Positions 25,529 to 34,969 of a DNA stretch of 64,000 bases are shown here, one piece after another (position 1 is the first letter of the stretch; each line of letters begins with the position of its first letter). The notes below the pieces were generated by a model that searched no databases, was not told the DNA's origin, and saw only the letters and a list, made by a program, of their open reading frames with translations. The position numbers and the translations under genes are program-made. The stretch comes from Promethearchaeota archaeon (lineage in GTDB: Archaea; Asgardarchaeota; Lokiarchaeia; Sigyniarchaeales; SOKP01): positions 1 through 64,000 of the forward strand of contig JAFGGO010000061.1 of the NCBI GenBank assembly GCA_016930515.1, read 5' to 3'.

Positions 25529-27420
25529 AACTCTTCGGGATTAATAATATCTTTACCTAGGGCTTCTTTTAAATTTTTTAATTCGGTTCTTTGTTCACTT
25601 AAAATGTTCCAAAAAAATTCAGGAATGTCTTTTTCTTTTTTAAAAGAAAATTCCACGCGATCTAGCTTTTCGAGCAATTTAGAAATTCTAATTGAAAATT
25701 GCTCATTATAATTGCTTTTTTGGTAATCGAAATTGAGGCATTCCTTGAATAATTCTTTTAAATCCTCGTATTTGGGAATGTAACCAACGGGGGTTTTTAT
25801 AGCACCATAATCCTCATGAAAGCGAGATTCAGCCCACATAACCCATACTAACTTATCTAGCATCCCATTCATATATTTTCCATTCTTATTCTTGAGGAAA
25901 TAATTCGTTGCAAATACCTTTGGAGGAACTTTAAGATTATTTCCAAATTTTTGATGATTTTCAAGATATTTTCCCAGCGGCACGACAATGAAATCTAAAT
26001 TTGCCATTGGACTGGGCGTTCTTATACCTTGAGCGCCAAGAGTTTGAGCTGTAGTTTCAGATTCTATTGTTGCCCCCAAAAAGACACCACTCTCCCAGTC
26101 GAAGCTTTCTACTATGGGGGGCATTGTATCGCTGTCTCTTCCACCATAAAACACGCAACTTATTGGAACGCCATCAGGATTATGGAGGTTAGGATCCGCA
26201 TTTGATAATTCTTCGATTCGTACGGTATATCGAGCATTAGGATGAGCAAGGGGGATGTCTTTTCCATTTTGGTCTTTCTTTCCTTCAGTCCACTCCCCAG
26301 AAAAGTTGAAGCCTTTTTTTGGATATTCAGAGCCCATTCCAAGCCAATATGGTTTTCCATCATTTATCAAAACATTTGAGAAAATAGTTTCTTTTGGAGT
26401 AGTAAGCGTCTCGTAAATCACGGGATCGTCTTTAGCATTGACGTCTTTTATAATTCCAAATACACCCTGCTCGATATTAACAGCATGAGCATGGCCATCC
26501 TCCCAGATTCGAAGATAAGCAATATCATCTCCAACAATGGTTTGACCTGGAAGCATTGCTGTTGAAGTTTTGCCACATCCTGAAGGATAAGCTCCCGTAG
26601 CAAAAGAGGTTCGATTTTTTCCTTTTGGGTGGATTCCCATAATAAAGTAGTGTTCGGTAAGCCAATCTTCTTGGTTAGATTTATTAATCGCGAGACGCAG
26701 CGCGAGTTTTTTCAATCCCAGACTATTCCCTGCATATTGGTTATTGACTGTAAGGACCCTATCCTCCTTTAAGTCAACGTAAACCCTACGTTTATCAATA
26801 TTTTTAGTAATAGGAGGGTTTCCTGTGAGTTCACCTGAAGAATGAATGAATGTAAAAAAATCTTTAGATCCATTCAATTTTTTAAATTCTTCATATCCTG
26901 TCCTATAAAGTAGATCTTCTGAATGTCCTACATAGAACGAGTCGGTTAATTGTAGCGCTAATAGAGAGAATTTTGAGTTTTTTGGACCTAAACAAAAGAA
27001 TCTTACTATGCATTCATGATTTTCCATGCACCCATCCATAATTTCCATTATTTCGCTCAAGCCTTCGTCTCTATCGATTGTATTTATCCAAGGACTGGCG
27101 TACTCTCCTTTAGGTATAAGAACACGCGTGTTCTCCTTGTCTCTGGCTTGATCGTGATTTGACATTGAGAAAAAACCATCATAATGGATCGTGTGTCCTT
27201 TAAGAGAGAGTTTTTCTTCTTCTCCTAATTCAATTGCCCTGTTTCTCACATAAGCAATATCTTCTTTAGAGTCAGTAATAACTGTTAGCGTTTTTGGCTT
27301 ACAACGCTCAGTGAATTCGCATACAATGCTTAAAACATGTTCATTATTAAGATCAAGAAGTCTATCTGCATTTTCTTGATCTATCACACCTTTTTCTATT
27401 AAACTTTTTATAGTTGTCAT
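25525..27420 (-). CDS. pckG: Phosphoenolpyruvate carboxykinase (GTP)
   Basis: 631 residues, the normal length for GTP-dependent PEPCK. Visible hallmarks: the kinase-1a loop FATGAYPSGCGKTSTAMLPG, VGDDIAYLRIWEDG for metal binding, SGELTGNPP near the substrate region and YYxPK-like GKYLENHQKF near the C-terminal part. The enzyme interconverts oxaloacetate and phosphoenolpyruvate with GTP/GDP in gluconeogenesis or in anaplerosis. Monocistronic, with a 300-base AT-rich upstream region. High confidence. Confidence 0.95.
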   Translation of the reverse strand: MTTIKSLIEKGVIDQENADRLLDLNNEHVLSIVCEFTERCKPKTLTVITDSKEDIAYVRNRAIELGEEEKLSLKGHTIHYDGFFSMSNHDQARDKENTRVLIPKGEYASPWINTIDRDEGLSEIMEIMDGCMENHECIVRFFCLGPKNSKFSLLALQLTDSFYVGHSEDLLYRTGYEEFKKLNGSKDFFTFIHSSGELTGNPPITKNIDKRRVYVDLKEDRVLTVNNQYAGNSLGLKKLALRLAINKSNQEDWLTEHYFIMGIHPKGKNRTSFATGAYPSGCGKTSTAMLPGQTIVGDDIAYLRIWEDGHAHAVNIEQGVFGIIKDVNAKDDPVIYETLTTPKETIFSNVLINDGKPYWLGMGSEYPKKGFNFSGEWTEGKKDQNGKDIPLAHPNARYTVRIEELSNADPNLHNPDGVPISCVFYGGRDSDTMPPIVESFDWESGVFLGATIESETTAQTLGAQGIRTPSPMANLDFIVVPLGKYLENHQKFGNNLKVPPKVFATNYFLKNKNGKYMNGMLDKLVWVMWAESRFHEDYGAIKTPVGYIPKYEDLKELFKECLNFDYQKSNYNEQFSIRISKLLEKLDRVEFSFKKEKDIPEFFWNILSEQRTELKNLKEALGKDIINPEEF

Positions 27421-27719
27421 TTATACCACAATATATTATAATGAAAACAATTTCACATTTTTTAATTAAATTATTGAAAATTGTTAAAAAAGCTTTATGA
27501 ATTATGAACAAGTTCTCGATCATCAGAAGTTAAGTTGAACAATCCCATTCTTCAAGTATTGAACCTATTAAAATTTAATGTTTTAAATGAAAAGTTTTTA
27601 TCCCTTTTACTCTAAAGAATCAAATTATTTAGCAAAAAAAGCTTGAGAGGAAATGATTATAATTTCCATTTCATTTTAGAGATTTAATTAAGAGATTTAT
27701 TAACTTTGATAGATAATTA

Positions 27720-28589
27720 ATGAGAAGAACAATAATGAACTTTTCAAGACCAATAACAAGTTTGATTAAAGAGCGAACATCGCGTAGGACATATGATCCT
27801 TTGGTTCTTAATCCTGAAGATATAAAACTAATGAAAAAAGCGATGTTACTCGAGGATATTAAAACTCCTTTTAGTAAATATACAGGTAATTGTCGTTTCT
27901 CTCTTGTTTCAGTTCCCGAATTCGATCCTAACGAGCAAAAAAGGATTGGTACATATGGACTCATCAAGGGAGCACGACAATTCATAGTAGGAGCTGTTGA
28001 AAAATCTAACTACGACCGAGAACATTTTGGATACTTGATGGAAGTCATCCTGTTATACGCAACTGATTTGGGTTTAGGAACCTGTTGGTTAGGGGGATTT
28101 TTTAATCGAAGCTTGTTTTCTGAAAAGATAAACGCTACTCCTAACGAAATCGTTCCCGCAATAAGTCCAATAGGATATTTTCCCAAAAAAAGGCGAACAA
28201 AGGAAAAAATCATTCGGGCAGCCATTAAAGCTGATAATCGTAAACCCTGGGAGCAAATCTTTTTTAAAGATAAATTTAATAATCCCTTATCTGAACTAGA
28301 TTCCAAAGATTATTCTACATTGTTTGAAATGGTACGAATTGCGCCATCTGCAAGCAATAGGCAACCCTGGAGAATTCTCAAGGAACATAAAAATAATATT
28401 TATCATTTTTACACGGTAAAGGCTAAGGGATTCTATGAACAAATGGTCGCTTTAGATATTGGCATAGCCATTAGCCATTGGGATCTATCAGCTAAAGAAA
28501 TGGGAATTACGGGAGAATGGGACATTAAACAACTAGACCTTGATAGATCTGAAAATTTAAAATATGTAATCTCCTGGATTGGCAATTAA
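27720..28589 (+). CDS. Nitroreductase-family protein
   Basis: 289 residues. A first half begins with LIKERTSRRTYDPLVLNPEDI, the standard nitroreductase N-terminus (R-S-x-R-x-y/F). It includes GYLMEVILLYATDLGLGTCWLGGFFNRS, the helix-turn that lines the FMN. A second half repeats the MVRIAPSASNRQPWRI phosphate-binding motif. The order matches the TM1586-type nitroreductases of two half-domains. These flavoproteins reduce quinones, nitro compounds or flavins; the substrate is unknown. A small membrane-protein remnant and a zinc-finger gene follow on the same strand and may be co-transcribed. The start could also be the ATG at 27735. Confidence 0.8.
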   Translation: MRRTIMNFSRPITSLIKERTSRRTYDPLVLNPEDIKLMKKAMLLEDIKTPFSKYTGNCRFSLVSVPEFDPNEQKRIGTYGLIKGARQFIVGAVEKSNYDREHFGYLMEVILLYATDLGLGTCWLGGFFNRSLFSEKINATPNEIVPAISPIGYFPKKRRTKEKIIRAAIKADNRKPWEQIFFKDKFNNPLSELDSKDYSTLFEMVRIAPSASNRQPWRILKEHKNNIYHFYTVKAKGFYEQMVALDIGIAISHWDLSAKEMGITGEWDIKQLDLDRSENLKYVISWIGN

Positions 28590-28823
28590 ATACATAATAT
28601 CAATACTGTTCTCTCTCTTTGGATACCTTTTTATTTTAATAAGGCATATTTTAGATCATCCCAGAACAAAGATTCTGATGAAAATTTCGAGTTTCCTATT
28701 GATATATTTATTATTGTAATTACTACCATTGGAATAGTGATTGTCATATCTTCAGCAGGAAGTTTGGAATATATAAGTATGAAAAAAAATCGAGGATCGG
28801 CTAATAGCAAAAAATCAAATTGA
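28579..28823 (+). pseudogene. Possible small two-helix membrane protein with frameshift
   Basis: From a TTG at 28579 one frame gives MAIKYIISILFSLFGYLFIL, a membrane helix, and stops at 28717. The other frame, open from 28590 to the TGA at 28821, gives NKDSDENFEFPID, then a second helix (IFIIVITTIGIVIVISSAG) and a basic tail, but has no start codon. Joined by a shift at about 28640-28700 they would make one protein of about 80 residues with two membrane helices. It could be a real frameshift, a sequencing error or chance. Its end overlaps the start of the next gene as TTGA, typical of coupled genes. Confidence 0.35.
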
Positions 28824-29080
28824 GCAACACTAGGGAAAGTTATGTAGAATTGATCCCACTCCGCGACACTTTAACGAATCAAACAGAAGAAGAATTAAGA
28901 CATACAGAATCCGAACTTGACATTCAAGAACCCGAATTATTATGTGTCGTGCACAAGGGACCTATTCGTGCAGAAACATATGTATGTCCTCATTGTAAAG
29001 CCTTTTATTGCAGGAATTGTTTGGATGCTTTAAAAAATCGAGGAGAGACATGTTGGGTTTGTCATAACTCGTTCGAATAA
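28820..29080 (+). CDS. Small RING/B-box-like zinc-finger protein
   Basis: 86 residues from a TTG that overlaps the preceding TGA. The C-terminal half is a compact finger: CVVH, then CPHC, CRNC and CWVC (C-x2-H, C-x2-C, C-x2-C, C-x2-C), a cross-brace pattern like B-box or small RING fingers. The N-terminal 40 residues are acidic and helical. Small finger proteins of this sort occur in Asgard genomes and may act in ubiquitin-like signalling, but no E3 activity can be read from the sequence. No start other than TTG keeps the N-terminal part. Confidence 0.7.
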   Translation: MSNTRESYVELIPLRDTLTNQTEEELRHTESELDIQEPELLCVVHKGPIRAETYVCPHCKAFYCRNCLDALKNRGETCWVCHNSFE

Positions 29081-29161
29081 ATCTTTTTTCCAAATTGATT
29101 TACTTTTTTTAATCACACTATTAATTGAAAAAATAAGGGTAAAAAATTAAATGAAAAAAAA

Positions 29162-30751
29162 TTAATACTGGAAACCGCCTTTAGCTGCATTTTTAGCGGC
29201 TATGATCCTATCAACGCGCAAGATCAAGTTTGCCAATTCCGTACCCGCTTTGATGATGTGCTTGGGCAATGCAGAGGGTTCGACGATTCCCTTTTTGAAA
29301 TTGTCTTGGATAGTGTTTTCTATCGTATCGATACCGATCCATTTATCTGCGTCTCCCTTGTGTGCGGCTCGTAAGGCAGTAATTTTTTCGATTTCGTCCA
29401 ATCCTGCGTTTCTAATTAATGTTTTTGGAATTTCTTCGAGCGCAAGCGCAAAGGCCGAGATCGCTAGCTGCTCTTTCCCACTTACCTCGTTGGCATATGT
29501 CTTTAGTCGTTTGGCTAATTCTAAGTAAATAGCACCTCCACCTCCGACAACCGCCTGAGTGTCGATGATTTTTCCAATAACCGAAAGAACGTCGTGCAAG
29601 GCAACTTCCGCCGTGTCCAAGAGCTTTTTTAGACCACCCTTTAGAACTATCGATATGGCTTTAGGATTCTTGCAGCCCTCAAATATCGTGTATTCGTCCT
29701 TATCAATCTTTTCAAATTTCACGGTTTCGGCGAATCCCAAGTCATTTTCGGTCAATCCTTTTAGGTCATTGACCAAGGTCGCGTCTATTGCCTTGAGAAT
29801 CGCTTTAATATTATCCTCGCTTAGATTTTTAATGGCAATGATCCCTTCTCTTGCTAAATACGCACCAAACTTGTCAGAAATCTCTTGGTTATTCACGATC
29901 ATGTTCACGCCTACATCCTTGAACACTTTTAAATAACCTTGGAGGATCTTTTCCTCTTGATCCTTGAATTTTTGAATGTCCTTGGGATCGAATATTTGTA
30001 TTTGAGAATCGAATTCGGTTTTAACAACTTCCAATTTCTTCCTTATCACGGCAATCTTTACATTTTTCAAGCCATTAGGCATCGTGGGATCTGCCCTTGA
30101 TTTTTCTAAATATAAACCGCGAATTACTTTCGAATCGGAGAGTGATTTCCCTGGAGCCTTTACTATCTTCACGTTACTAATTTTATCAAACGTGTTTTCG
30201 CCTGCAATTTGTCTCACGGCTTGGAGGGCTAAATCTGCGAAAAAGTTTTTCGAGGTTACGAGTTGTTTTGAGTTCATTGATGTAATAGCGGCGTTTTTAA
30301 GGACAAAATCGTCATCTTTAGAAATTTTTTCTTCTATCTGTTCAATTATTTCAAGCGCTTTATCGGCAGCCAATTTAAACCCATGAGTGAGATGTTTTGG
30401 ATGAATACCCTGTTCCGTTAGTTCTAAAGCATTTTGAAGGAGAGCAGAAGAAAATAAAACGACCGAAGTCGTGCCGTCGCCAATTTCTTCGTCGGTTGCC
30501 TTGGCAACATTTACCATCATGTTTGCTGCCACGCTTTCGATGTCTAAATTCTTTAGGATTTCGGCACCATCGTTCGTGATAGTAACCTCCCCTAAACCGT
30601 CAACGAGCATCTTGTCCATTCCTTTTGGTCCGAGGGTCGATCTGACCATTTCGGTTATTGCAAGTATTGCGTTAATGTTTTGCTTTCGCGCTTCCTTTTC
30701 TTCTTTTTCTTCCGTGCCTTCTCTCAAGATCATGATTGGTACTCTAGACAT
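29162..30751 (-). CDS. ths: Thermosome subunit (group II chaperonin)
   Basis: 529 residues. The CCT/thermosome signatures are clear: RSTLGPKGMDKMLVDGLGEVTITNDGAEILK, then AKATDEEIGDGTTSVVLFSSALL (the ATPase GDGTT), and VVGGGGAIYLELAKRL near the C-terminal equatorial domain. It is one subunit of the double-ring ATP-dependent protein-folding chamber in the cytosol. It ends KGGFQY and lacks the Gly-Met tail of many thermosomes. A single gene; paralogous subunits may lie elsewhere. Confidence 0.97.
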   Translation of the reverse strand: MSRVPIMILREGTEEKEEKEARKQNINAILAITEMVRSTLGPKGMDKMLVDGLGEVTITNDGAEILKNLDIESVAANMMVNVAKATDEEIGDGTTSVVLFSSALLQNALELTEQGIHPKHLTHGFKLAADKALEIIEQIEEKISKDDDFVLKNAAITSMNSKQLVTSKNFFADLALQAVRQIAGENTFDKISNVKIVKAPGKSLSDSKVIRGLYLEKSRADPTMPNGLKNVKIAVIRKKLEVVKTEFDSQIQIFDPKDIQKFKDQEEKILQGYLKVFKDVGVNMIVNNQEISDKFGAYLAREGIIAIKNLSEDNIKAILKAIDATLVNDLKGLTENDLGFAETVKFEKIDKDEYTIFEGCKNPKAISIVLKGGLKKLLDTAEVALHDVLSVIGKIIDTQAVVGGGGAIYLELAKRLKTYANEVSGKEQLAISAFALALEEIPKTLIRNAGLDEIEKITALRAAHKGDADKWIGIDTIENTIQDNFKKGIVEPSALPKHIIKAGTELANLILRVDRIIAAKNAAKGGFQY

Positions 30752-30863
30752 TATTCTTCACATACCTTCTTTTAAATGAATTCATTTTAATTCTATTAAA
30801 GAGTTGAAGGAAGATATTTAAAATAAATTTTTCTGATTTAGAGTTCTTTATAAATAATCCTCA

Positions 30864-31367
30864 TTATCTAAGATTATAATACAAGAAAGCAACAGTAAAT
30901 GGTAAATGATCGAATTTTTTTGTACTCTTGAAAATGAAACCTCTCTTTTTGTACCACTCAGTAAGGATGGTATCTTCGGCAATTATACCGATTTCGACTC
31001 GCTTGACACCCATCTCTCTTGCTCTTGTCAACGAACCTTCGATAAGATGGGATCCATATCCTCTTAATCTATATTGAGGAAGCACGCTCAATCGTTCGAG
31101 GTAACAAGTCTTTTTATTCGCTAATTCAAGTGCAATGCAACCAATAGAAGAATTCTCCGTTGTTAACAGGTAAAATTTAATTCCTTTATCAAAAGCGGAT
31201 AGAATCCAATCAATCGTGCAATTTGAGGGGTGAGTTGGGGCGTTTTCTAAAGTTAAGTTAAATCGTGATGCTACCGTCTGAAAAGATGTCTGGATTATAA
31301 ATGCAAGTACTTTAGCGTCATCATAGAAGGCTTGTTTAAAAATAATCGAATCATTGTTGCTCATCAC
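30864..31367 (-). CDS. GNAT-family N-acetyltransferase
   Basis: 167 residues. The GNAT acetyl-CoA-binding motif reads LERLSVLPQYRLRGYGSHLIEGSL, the R/Q-x-x-G-x-G/A loop after beta 4, followed by VEIGIIAED and WYKKRGFIF, the terminal strand. The acceptor is unknown. A GTG start at 31367 overlaps the stop of the Lrp-like gene as GTGA, so the two are likely translationally coupled and perhaps functionally linked. Confidence 0.85.
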   Translation of the reverse strand: MMSNNDSIIFKQAFYDDAKVLAFIIQTSFQTVASRFNLTLENAPTHPSNCTIDWILSAFDKGIKFYLLTTENSSIGCIALELANKKTCYLERLSVLPQYRLRGYGSHLIEGSLTRAREMGVKRVEIGIIAEDTILTEWYKKRGFIFKSTKKFDHLPFTVAFLYYNLR

Positions 31368-31828
31368 TGAATCTCAACGAAACTGCTATTTTTATAAGTC
31401 TTTAAAACCATATCGGATATTGTTCTTGTGACATACTTTTCCTTGTTAATTTCTCTTATGAAGTTATGGACGTCTTCTGATTTTTTGAAGCGACAAATGA
31501 GAGCTGCTGATTGTTCTCCTGTAGTGTGGAAGACCGAACAAACTTCGGGCTTTTCGCAAATCTTTGTCAATAATTCTTCCGTGTGTTTTCCGTCAACTTG
31601 AATTCGAATTAAAAAGGTAAGTTCGTAACCTAATCTAGCGTTATTGAGCTTGAGCGTGTATCCTTCGATTGGCCCCCCGTTTTCTGACTTTAATTTGCTA
31701 ATTCTATTATGTATCGTGCCAATTGATATCCCTAAATCTTTTTGTATCAATCGATAAGATGTATTTGAGTTGTGTTGGAGGATCTTAAGGATGTTCACAT
31801 CCATTTCGTCAAGTTGTTCTTTTTTCAT
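31364..31828 (-). CDS. Lrp/AsnC-family transcriptional regulator
   Basis: 154 residues. The N-terminal domain reads LDEMDVNILKILQHNSNTSYRLIQKDLGISIGTIHNRISKL, an AsnC-type winged helix. The RAM domain follows, with KICEKPEVCSVFHTTGEQSAALICRFK. Archaeal members respond to amino acids or act as chromatin-like regulators. It is coupled to the GNAT gene by an overlap of 4 bases. It is the second Lrp-type regulator in the window. Confidence 0.9.
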   Translation of the reverse strand: MKKEQLDEMDVNILKILQHNSNTSYRLIQKDLGISIGTIHNRISKLKSENGGPIEGYTLKLNNARLGYELTFLIRIQVDGKHTEELLTKICEKPEVCSVFHTTGEQSAALICRFKKSEDVHNFIREINKEKYVTRTISDMVLKTYKNSSFVEIQ

Positions 31829-31947
31829 AGTAATTCACAATATTAAAAATAATAAGGGAAAGAATTCGTTCAAACAATTTTCAAAAATCAACTACTTCCC
31901 CAAGCATTTGTTCAATAATAATTGCAATATTTTAAATTTTTTTAATC

Positions 31948-32361
31948 CTATTTTTGATATACCTCATCTGGATCAAAAATTTTTTCACCTTGGATAGTAA
32001 ATCCTGCTCCAGTAAATTCCCTATAGAAGCAGGAAAAATGGCCTGTATGGCACGCGGCTACATTTTGCTTAACTTTTAACAATATCGTGTCCATATAACA
32101 ATCTACAAATACTTGTTGTATTTCCTGCACATGTCCACTTTCTTCTCCCTTTTTCCACAATTTTTTTCTTGATCTCGAATAGTAACAGGCTATACCCGTT
32201 TCGAGTGATTGTCTAACAGCGGCCTCGTTCGCAAAAGCCAGCATCAGAACCTGATTTGACAAGTAATCTTGAGCGATCATGGGCACCAATCCTCCTTCGA
32301 TTTTGGAAAAATCCAACATGCTGACGAACTTATCTATTTCTTGCTGAGAAAATTTTTTCAT
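31948..32361 (-). CDS. hisI: Phosphoribosyl-AMP cyclohydrolase HisI
   Basis: 137 residues. Family motifs: [43 protein letters not shown], then [28 protein letters not shown] with the zinc-ligand Cys and the Mg-binding Asp/Cys set. It opens the adenine ring of phosphoribosyl-AMP in histidine synthesis. No other his gene is adjacent, and no HisE domain is fused. Divergent from trpS with 85 bases between starts. Confidence 0.95.
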   Translation of the reverse strand: MKKFSQQEIDKFVSMLDFSKIEGGLVPMIAQDYLSNQVLMLAFANEAAVRQSLETGIACYYSRSRKKLWKKGEESGHVQEIQQVFVDCYMDTILLKVKQNVAACHTGHFSCFYREFTGAGFTIQGEKIFDPDEVYQK

Positions 32362-32446
32362 TATTATGAAATTTTTTTATGAATGATTAATATTAACTAA
32401 TAACATTTTAGCAAATTTAAGATTAACATGGACAAAAAATATTAAT

Positions 32447-33541
32447 ATGACAGTGGATCCGTGGAGTTCGGCAAACATTGATGATAACGAAATAGAACGC
32501 CTCATTAAAGAGTTTGGCATCGAGCGTGTTGACGATATTACCCGACAGAAAATGCTAGAAAACCGATTCATTAGGCGTAAGATCATTTTTGGGCATCGTT
32601 CCTTGGGAGATATCTTTAAGGCAATAGACTCAAGGAATTCTTGGGCCGTCATGTCCGGTATTAAACCAAGTGGCCCATTCCATTTAGGAACCCTTACAAC
32701 CGCATTAGAGATCGTAGAATTTCAGAAACTAGGCGCCCGAGCATATTACTGCATCGCAGATATTGAATCTTGGGAAGATAATGGCATTAGATACGAGGAA
32801 GCCGAAGAAACAGCAGTAGACAACCTTGCAGATATTTTAGCTCTTGGTTTAGATCCCGATCCAGAGAAGGCCTACATCTGGAGGCAATCAAAAGAGCCAA
32901 TTGTCAAGGATGTATGCTTCAAGGTAGGCCGATTAGTAACACAAAACATGGTAAACGCTATCTATGGTGAAAAACCATTTGGATTGTACCTTGCAGCACT
33001 TATACAAGTTGGAGACATCGTCCTCCCTCAATACCGAGATGGCCCCCAACCTACCATCGTACCCGTGGGAATTGACCAAGATCCCCATATTAGATTGACA
33101 AGAGACCTAACACGACGATATTTTTCCGAAGAAAAATATTTCCTTCCTGGTGCTACCTACCACAGGTTATTACCGGGTTTGGACGGATCCGACAAGATGT
33201 CGAAACGAAATCCTAACAGTTACTTTACTTTTAACGAACCTATTGATTCGATTGAAAAAAAAGTAAAAAATGCGTTAACTGGAGGGAGGCGTAACAAAAA
33301 AGAACAACAAGAATTAGGTGGAGAACCTCAAAACTGCATGATCTATAAGATTTTGATGTATCATTTTGAACCAAATGACGACAAGCTCAAGGAAAATTTC
33401 GAAAAATGCGTCACCGGGCAATTATTATGTGGCGCTTGCAAAAAGAACGCCATTGAAAAAGTTCTCGCCTTTATAAAAGATCACGAAAAAAAGAAGGCAA
33501 AATTAATAGAAAAAGCGCGAGAATTGTTAGACATTAGATAA
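32447..33541 (+). CDS. trpS: Tryptophanyl-tRNA synthetase
   Basis: 364 residues, an archaeal/eukaryotic-type class Ic enzyme. The HIGH-equivalent is PSGPFHLGT near residue 77, and the KMSKS loop is KMSKR near residue 250. PVGIDQDPHIRLTRDL and YHRLLPGLDGSDKMSKRNP are typical of the archaeal branch. It charges tRNA-Trp. Divergent from hisI; convergent with the Rag-like GTPase gene, with 1 base between the ends. Confidence 0.93.
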   Translation: MTVDPWSSANIDDNEIERLIKEFGIERVDDITRQKMLENRFIRRKIIFGHRSLGDIFKAIDSRNSWAVMSGIKPSGPFHLGTLTTALEIVEFQKLGARAYYCIADIESWEDNGIRYEEAEETAVDNLADILALGLDPDPEKAYIWRQSKEPIVKDVCFKVGRLVTQNMVNAIYGEKPFGLYLAALIQVGDIVLPQYRDGPQPTIVPVGIDQDPHIRLTRDLTRRYFSEEKYFLPGATYHRLLPGLDGSDKMSKRNPNSYFTFNEPIDSIEKKVKNALTGGRRNKKEQQELGGEPQNCMIYKILMYHFEPNDDKLKENFEKCVTGQLLCGACKKNAIEKVLAFIKDHEKKKAKLIEKARELLDIR

Positions 33542-33542
33542 A

Positions 33543-34478
33543 TTACACTAGTTGATTCATTACTTTTTCGATTTCGTCAATAAAATCAGAAAAATTTTCT
33601 AATAAAGTCTCCTTATATTCTTCCTTAATTAAAACCGATATATAAAAATTATTCTTATCAACCGTGATTTTATGTAAATATGATAAAATATTATTCTCGA
33701 TCGTGGTAAAATTATAATCGCTATCGTATTTTTCTTCTTGCATTCTTTTTAGAAGATATAAGTGTTCCTTGATTGATTCTAGCAATACGATATAGGAATC
33801 TGGATCTATTTCTTCTGAATAAAACTCACTTACGATAATACCGTTTTCGTCAAATAATATTAGCGAAGAGCATTTAAATTCTTCTAAATATGTTTCTAAC
33901 AAATGAGAAAGCTCAAAAAATTTTGGATCAAAAACCGAAAGAGCGTATGAGATTAATTGAACAATGCTTATAATATCGTATATGGATGTTTGTTGAAATA
34001 AAATTTTGACTGTGGGATATTTTCCATATATGGTTTCTCTTAACTCTACAATTCTAGCGTTAATGTCTTCTTTCCCCCTTAGTTCTGGATCAAATTTATG
34101 AAAAGATATAATTAAAGGAACATCCATTGAATTCTCGTTAAAGAATTTTAATATCATATCCAAGTATTCAAGAGAGGTTTTAAATCGTTTTTCGTCTTGA
34201 ATATCAATTATGAATAGTACTAAATTAGTATCAGAAAAATATGCGTCTTTATTTTGTTCGTAAAGCGCCCTATATTTCTCTTGGCCTCCCATATCCCAAA
34301 TATAGATGTTAAAATTAAGGAATTTTCGCTTGTTGTATTCTACTTTTATAGTAGGTTTTAGCTGCATTATGTACTTTTCAAAATCAAATTTCTTATCTAG
34401 TGCCGTGAGAATGCTTGACTTACCAGCATAATCCAATCCAGAGAGTATGATTTTTAGGGTATTATCCAAGAAGTTCAC
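33543..34478 (-). CDS. Rag/Gtr- or Arf-like GTPase with C-terminal roadblock-like domain
   Basis: 311 residues. G1 is SGLDYAGKSS, similar to Arf GLDNAGKT, and G3 is WDMGGQ. G4 is FHKFD in place of NKxD, as in the HKMD of Rag/Gtr GTPases. Residues from about 190 on (CSSLILFDENGIIVSEFYSEE, then a helix and strands) look like a roadblock-type domain, which is where Rag GTPases also carry one. Eukaryotic Rags recruit TORC1 to lysosomes; here the role is unknown. No Cys or myristoylation tail. Monocistronic, upstream 250 bases AT-rich. Confidence 0.8.
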   Translation of the reverse strand: MNFLDNTLKIILSGLDYAGKSSILTALDKKFDFEKYIMQLKPTIKVEYNKRKFLNFNIYIWDMGGQEKYRALYEQNKDAYFSDTNLVLFIIDIQDEKRFKTSLEYLDMILKFFNENSMDVPLIISFHKFDPELRGKEDINARIVELRETIYGKYPTVKILFQQTSIYDIISIVQLISYALSVFDPKFFELSHLLETYLEEFKCSSLILFDENGIIVSEFYSEEIDPDSYIVLLESIKEHLYLLKRMQEEKYDSDYNFTTIENNILSYLHKITVDKNNFYISVLIKEEYKETLLENFSDFIDEIEKVMNQLV

Positions 34479-34736
34479 ATCATATTTTTCGTGAGAGGTT
34501 CGATAATAATATACTTATAAACTCTACAAATTTATATTTTTATTTTAGCATATTAAATACTAAATGCATTATTAAAACTCATAATATTTAAGTTATTAGC
34601 TAAACGATTATCAACATTGTTTTCTGTTATGTATAACACATCGATAATACACTTGGCACATGACAATGATATAAGCTTTTTTTAATTCGGTTAGCGCTAC
34701 TAATCTTAACTAATAAATTACTTATAGTTGATTCAA

Positions 34737-34955
34737 ATGATCGAGTTAGAAAATCATTTTTTAGAAAATTTAAGGCACCAAATAAAGCTTAAAGAATTAT
34801 CCAATTTTAAAAGGAGTCTTCCAACCTTTAGCGAGCAATTAAGCGAATGCGATAAAGCCGTTCGAGACATCAAAGAGAAATTTGATGAAATTCGAAAACG
34901 AGATGCATACAAAAGAGTTATTGGGCAAATTAACAAGGTATCTGAAGATTTCTAA
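34737..34955 (+). CDS. Small helical hypothetical protein
   Basis: 72 residues from the ATG at 34737; a TTG at 34728 adds three. Almost wholly charged helix with heptad-like hydrophobics (LENHFLENLRHQIKLKEL, then VRDIKEKFDEIRKRDAYKR). No metal or catalytic motif. It is convergent with the yjbQ gene. The upstream gap of 250 bases is AT-rich. Whether it is expressed is uncertain. Confidence 0.5.
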   Translation: MIELENHFLENLRHQIKLKELSNFKRSLPTFSEQLSECDKAVRDIKEKFDEIRKRDAYKRVIGQINKVSEDF

Positions 34956-34969
34956 ATATTTTTATTTTT

